A stretch of 7,750 nucleotides of DNA, taken from NCBI GenBank assembly GCA_947589135.1, contig CANPZT010000062.1, positions 1-7,750 on the forward strand. The letters are read 5' to 3'. A model generated the notes under the pieces. The model did no database searches and was not told the origin of the DNA. It was given only the letters and a program-made list of their open reading frames with translations. Every line of letters starts with the position of its first letter. Position 1 is the first letter of the stretch. Shown one piece after another: positions 5,413 to 7,750 of this stretch. Position numbers and translations under genes: made by a program. Source of the DNA: an uncultured Clostridia bacterium (GTDB taxonomy: Bacteria > Bacillota > Clostridia > TANB77 > CAG-508).

Positions 5413-7564
5413 TTACTCCTCTTTTATAATGTTTTTTCCTCCAAAATATGTGGCAAGAAAATATGAACCATATATAATTCCTATTATAATTATAGTTACT
5501 ATAATTCCTGGTAATAGTTCATCTTTTTTTGCAATTCCAGATAATAAATTTAGTGCAAATTGTACTCCAAAAATAGAATGAATTATTGCTAATATAAGTG
5601 GCATTCCAAAAAATATTCCAACTTGTCTAAATAATGCTTTGTTTATCATTTTTTCATCACAACCAATTTTTCTAAGTATCGTGTATCTTTGTTTATTATC
5701 ACTGCTTTCTGTTAATTGTTTTAAAGCTAAAATAATACTACTTGCTATTAAAAAAATTAATCCTAAATAAATTGCAATAAATATAATAATTGTTGTTAAT
5801 CCTAAACTTGATTCTATAAGCGAAATTTTAGTCATTCCATCTATCTCTATTCCATTATTATTTAAATTTTGAACAAAATTTGAATCTGATTCTGTAAATA
5901 TTTTTTCTATTTCTTCTTTTCCTTCTTCAGTTTTTGCATTATAATTTGCAACTAAAAAATATTTTTCTTTCATTTCTTCTGTCAAGTTACAGCTATCTGG
6001 GACTAATAAAATACCAATATTTGTATGACTTACTGCCATATCAATAAATCCTTTTTTACATTCATTATATTTTGATTTATATTTTTTCCCTGCTATTTCT
6101 AAAATATTATTTCCATCAGCTAATGCTCTATTTCTTATTTGTACTTGGCTATCAAAATCACAAAGCATAATGTATTCATCATTGTTTAACGAATATTTTT
6201 CTATTCCATAAGCTTCAGCTATTTTATTATAATCAGATACTTTTACAATTTTTTCTGCACTACTATATATAAGAAAAGGATATTCTCTATCTATTTCTTC
6301 AAATTGATCTCCTAAAAATTTTTCAATAGTTAATTCATCTATAGCATATATAGGTATTTCCACAATATCTTTTAATACATTCATATCTAGTCCATTGTTT
6401 TTTAAAGTTTCTGATATTAAAAGTTTAGAGTCTTCTCTTTGTTCTTTTGTTGTCACTACCTCTTTTCCATAAGCATTTTTATATACTTCTGGAAGATTTG
6501 CTATTTTTTCTAAATTTAAATCTACTGGTGTCATTTCCATTAAATCTTTTTGCATTGAATTTCTTAAAGATAAACTTGATGATAAAATTGTAATTGTCAT
6601 AAATAACATTATACAAATCACGCTCATACTTATAACTGTAGTGTTTATTTTATTATTAATTTGTCTTAAGACAAACATATTTGTATCTTTTAAATATATA
6701 TTTTTCATTTTTTGAATTGTTGTTAATATAAATCCAGATAAAGACCAAAAAATCGCTATTGTACCAACTATTCCCATCAAAATTGGCTTTATCGAATCTT
6801 TTTCAACTCTAAGCGTATTAGTTTTTACTGTTACAATATAGTAAGCATATCCTAAAATACATGTTCCAGTTATGAACACTAAAATTGCTAAAAATGGATT
6901 TCTTATTTTTACTATCTCGTTTTTTCTTGTAGCATTTAATAAATTTATTAACTTATATCTTGAAACTGTTATACTATTTAAAAACATAACTGCAATGTAC
7001 ATTACTGCAAAATACACACAAGTTTTGATACAAGCATCTTTAGAAAATACAAATTGAAACTCGCTCATATCAGCTTCAAATAATTTTGCAACTAATATAG
7101 ACATAAATTGTGATGCAAATATTCCTATAATAAGACCAACAATTAATGATACAATTCCTACAAATATTGTCTCTAGTAAGATAATCTTTGATATTTGTTT
7201 TTTACTCATTCCTAAAGTCATATATATTCCAAATTCTTTTTTCCTTCGGTTAATTAAAAAGTTATTTGCATATACAATTAATAATCCTAATACAACTGCT
7301 ACAAATACAGATACAAACCCAATCATACCTATTAAAAGATTAATTATTTCATGTGTTGATCCGAGATACTTGTAACATTGCTTCTTGACTATCTAATGAA
7401 TTAAACATATAAAAAATTGCTACACCTAAAACTAATGTTAAAAAGTATATTGTATAATCTTTTACACTTTTTTTCATGTTTTTTATTGATAACCTTAATA
7501 ATAAACAATTGTCAAAAACTTTATTTTTGCTACAATTATTATACTCATTTTTATAGTACATCAT
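5413..7564 (-). CDS. BceB-like FtsX-family ABC transporter permease, complete only with +1 frameshift at CGG codon 68
   Basis: From ATG 7564 the zero frame gives 71 residues and stops at 7349-7351, directly after CGG at 7363-7361. Skipping C7363 joins it to a 649-codon remainder for a protein of 716 residues. The N-terminal part, LLLRLSIKNMKKSVKDYTIY then membrane segment 1 (about 37-57), is the usual start of BceB-type permeases, and the remainder without it would lack that segment. Predicted membrane segments follow near 80-103, 130-155, 180-200, 223-245, 260-283 and 307-332. A large extracellular domain (about 334-584) comes next, then segments near 588-616, 648-669 and 685-706. Ten segments with the big loop between the seventh and eighth is the BceB pattern. 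Such pumps act in antimicrobial-peptide resistance or sensing; the substrate is unknown. The ribosome binding site GGAGGTG is at 7571-7577, and the start overlaps the ATPase gene by 14 bases, implying translational coupling. A second in-frame ATG is at 7561. No two-component genes are visible in the window. Confidence 0.86.
7360..7363 (-). other. +1 frameshift site at CGGA in the permease gene
   Basis: On the minus strand the reading is CAA GTA TCT C GGA TCA ACA. Zero-frame codon 68 is CGG and the frame then closes at 7349-7351. Skipping the C gives VSGSTHEIINLL, leading directly into membrane segment 2 with no gap. Confidence 0.83.
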
Positions 7565-7750
7565 TCAAATCACCTCCAAGAAGTGTTTGTACCTCAATTA
7601 TTTTTTCAAAGAATTGTTTTCTTGTATCATTACCTTTTATTAATTCATTAAAAATTTTTCCATCTTTAATAAATAGTATTCTTTTAGCATAAGAAGCTGT
7701 AAAGGCATCATGTGTTACCATTAAAATTGTTGCTTGCAATTTTTGATTAA
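7551..7750 (-). CDS. ABC transporter ATP-binding protein, C-terminal fragment (continues beyond the window end)
   Basis: The visible 66 residues begin mid-protein with NQKLQATILMVTHDAF. TILMVTHD holds the H-loop histidine that senses ATP gamma-phosphate, and AKRILFIKDGKIF is the standard closing strand pair of the nucleotide-binding domain. The frame stays open to the window edge, so apparent starts inside the window, such as TTG 7739, are not real. Walker A, the signature motif and Walker B would lie beyond 7750. The stop TAA at 7551-7553 overlaps the permease start by 14 bases, so this is the energising partner of that permease, in the BceA/LolD/MacB-type group. The C-terminal tail after the domain (about 25 residues ending GGDLNDVL) carries the permease ribosome binding site. 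Confidence 0.9.
   Translation of the reverse strand, partial: NQKLQATILMVTHDAFTASYAKRILFIKDGKIFNELIKGNDTRKQFFEKIIEVQTLLGGDLNDVL

Noticed and set aside
5413..7326. Permease starting at ATG 7326 as a complete gene
   Set aside because: It lacks membrane segment 1 and has no ribosome binding site, while the missing N-terminus lies just upstream in the other frame.
1165..7363. Sequencing or assembly errors
   Set aside because: The extra base is never in a homopolymer of length three or more, is always C before GG, and no other indel occurs in the window. Very similar CGG contexts in other phases, such as TATCGGAAA near 1851, are unaffected. A systematic base-calling error cannot be fully excluded without raw reads.
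1165..7363. Simple reassignment of CGG to another amino acid
   Set aside because: A three-base reassignment would keep the zero frame, which ends in a stop within 0 to 16 codons at every site and does not match the protein families.
6872..7692. Plus-strand frames opposite the permease and ATPase
   Set aside because: Antisense shadows rich in Phe, Leu and Ile from AT-rich membrane-protein codons; no ribosome binding sites.
1..7750. CRISPR arrays, tRNA or rRNA genes, insertion sequences
   Set aside because: I looked for regularly spaced repeats, cloverleaf signatures, transposase motifs and terminal repeats on both strands and saw none.

Overview
The window is very AT-rich, with strong AGGAGG-type ribosome binding sites, sigma-A-like promoters and genes typical of anaerobic Bacillota. 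These are a CarD-type regulator, a clostridial-type dUTPase, a clostridial-type FeoAB ferrous iron importer, a bile salt hydrolase, a maltose/galactoside acetyltransferase and a BceAB-like ABC exporter. The bile salt hydrolase points to an animal gut resident. The most likely source is an uncultured low-GC gut clostridium or relative, but no taxonomic marker is present and this is inference.

Layout: 1-38 (minus) is the first 12 codons of a CarD-family gene, with its promoter at 141-169. 253-714 (minus) is dUTPase. 715-1089 is an intergenic regulatory region with divergent promoters, 16-nt tandem repeats and a leader inverted repeat. 1090-1330 (plus) is feoA and 1386-3541 (plus) is feoB. A 17-bp stem at 3555-3607 is a shared terminator between convergent transcripts. 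3667-4641 (minus) is bile salt hydrolase. 4768-5328 (minus) is a sugar O-acetyltransferase preceded by a large palindrome. 5413-7564 (minus) is a BceB-like ABC permease, and 7551-7750 (minus) is the C-terminal part of its ATPase, which overlaps the permease by 14 nt.

The striking feature is that three genes (feoA, feoB, permease) are each broken in the zero frame. In every case the break is at a CGG codon, and in every case skipping the single C and reading the next triplet (GGA or GGT) restores a full-length, well-conserved protein. There are four such sites: 1165, 2667 and 2797 on the plus strand, and 7363 on the minus strand. They are the only in-frame CGG codons I find in any real gene here; every other CGG trinucleotide lies in another reading phase. 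No other indel is needed anywhere in the window. This looks like systematic +1 frameshifting (or four-base decoding of CGGN) at an unassigned or starved CGG codon, with glycine the likely residue. At least three of the four sites fall on glycines that are conserved in FeoA and FeoB. Independent gene decay or random sequencing error fits the pattern poorly, though a systematic base-calling error has to be excluded with raw reads.

Functionally the genes are separate modules: ferrous iron import (feoAB), nucleotide-pool sanitation (dut), bile acid deconjugation, sugar acetylation, and a peptide or antibiotic-stress type exporter. What links feoA, feoB and the permease is the shared decoding feature rather than a pathway.
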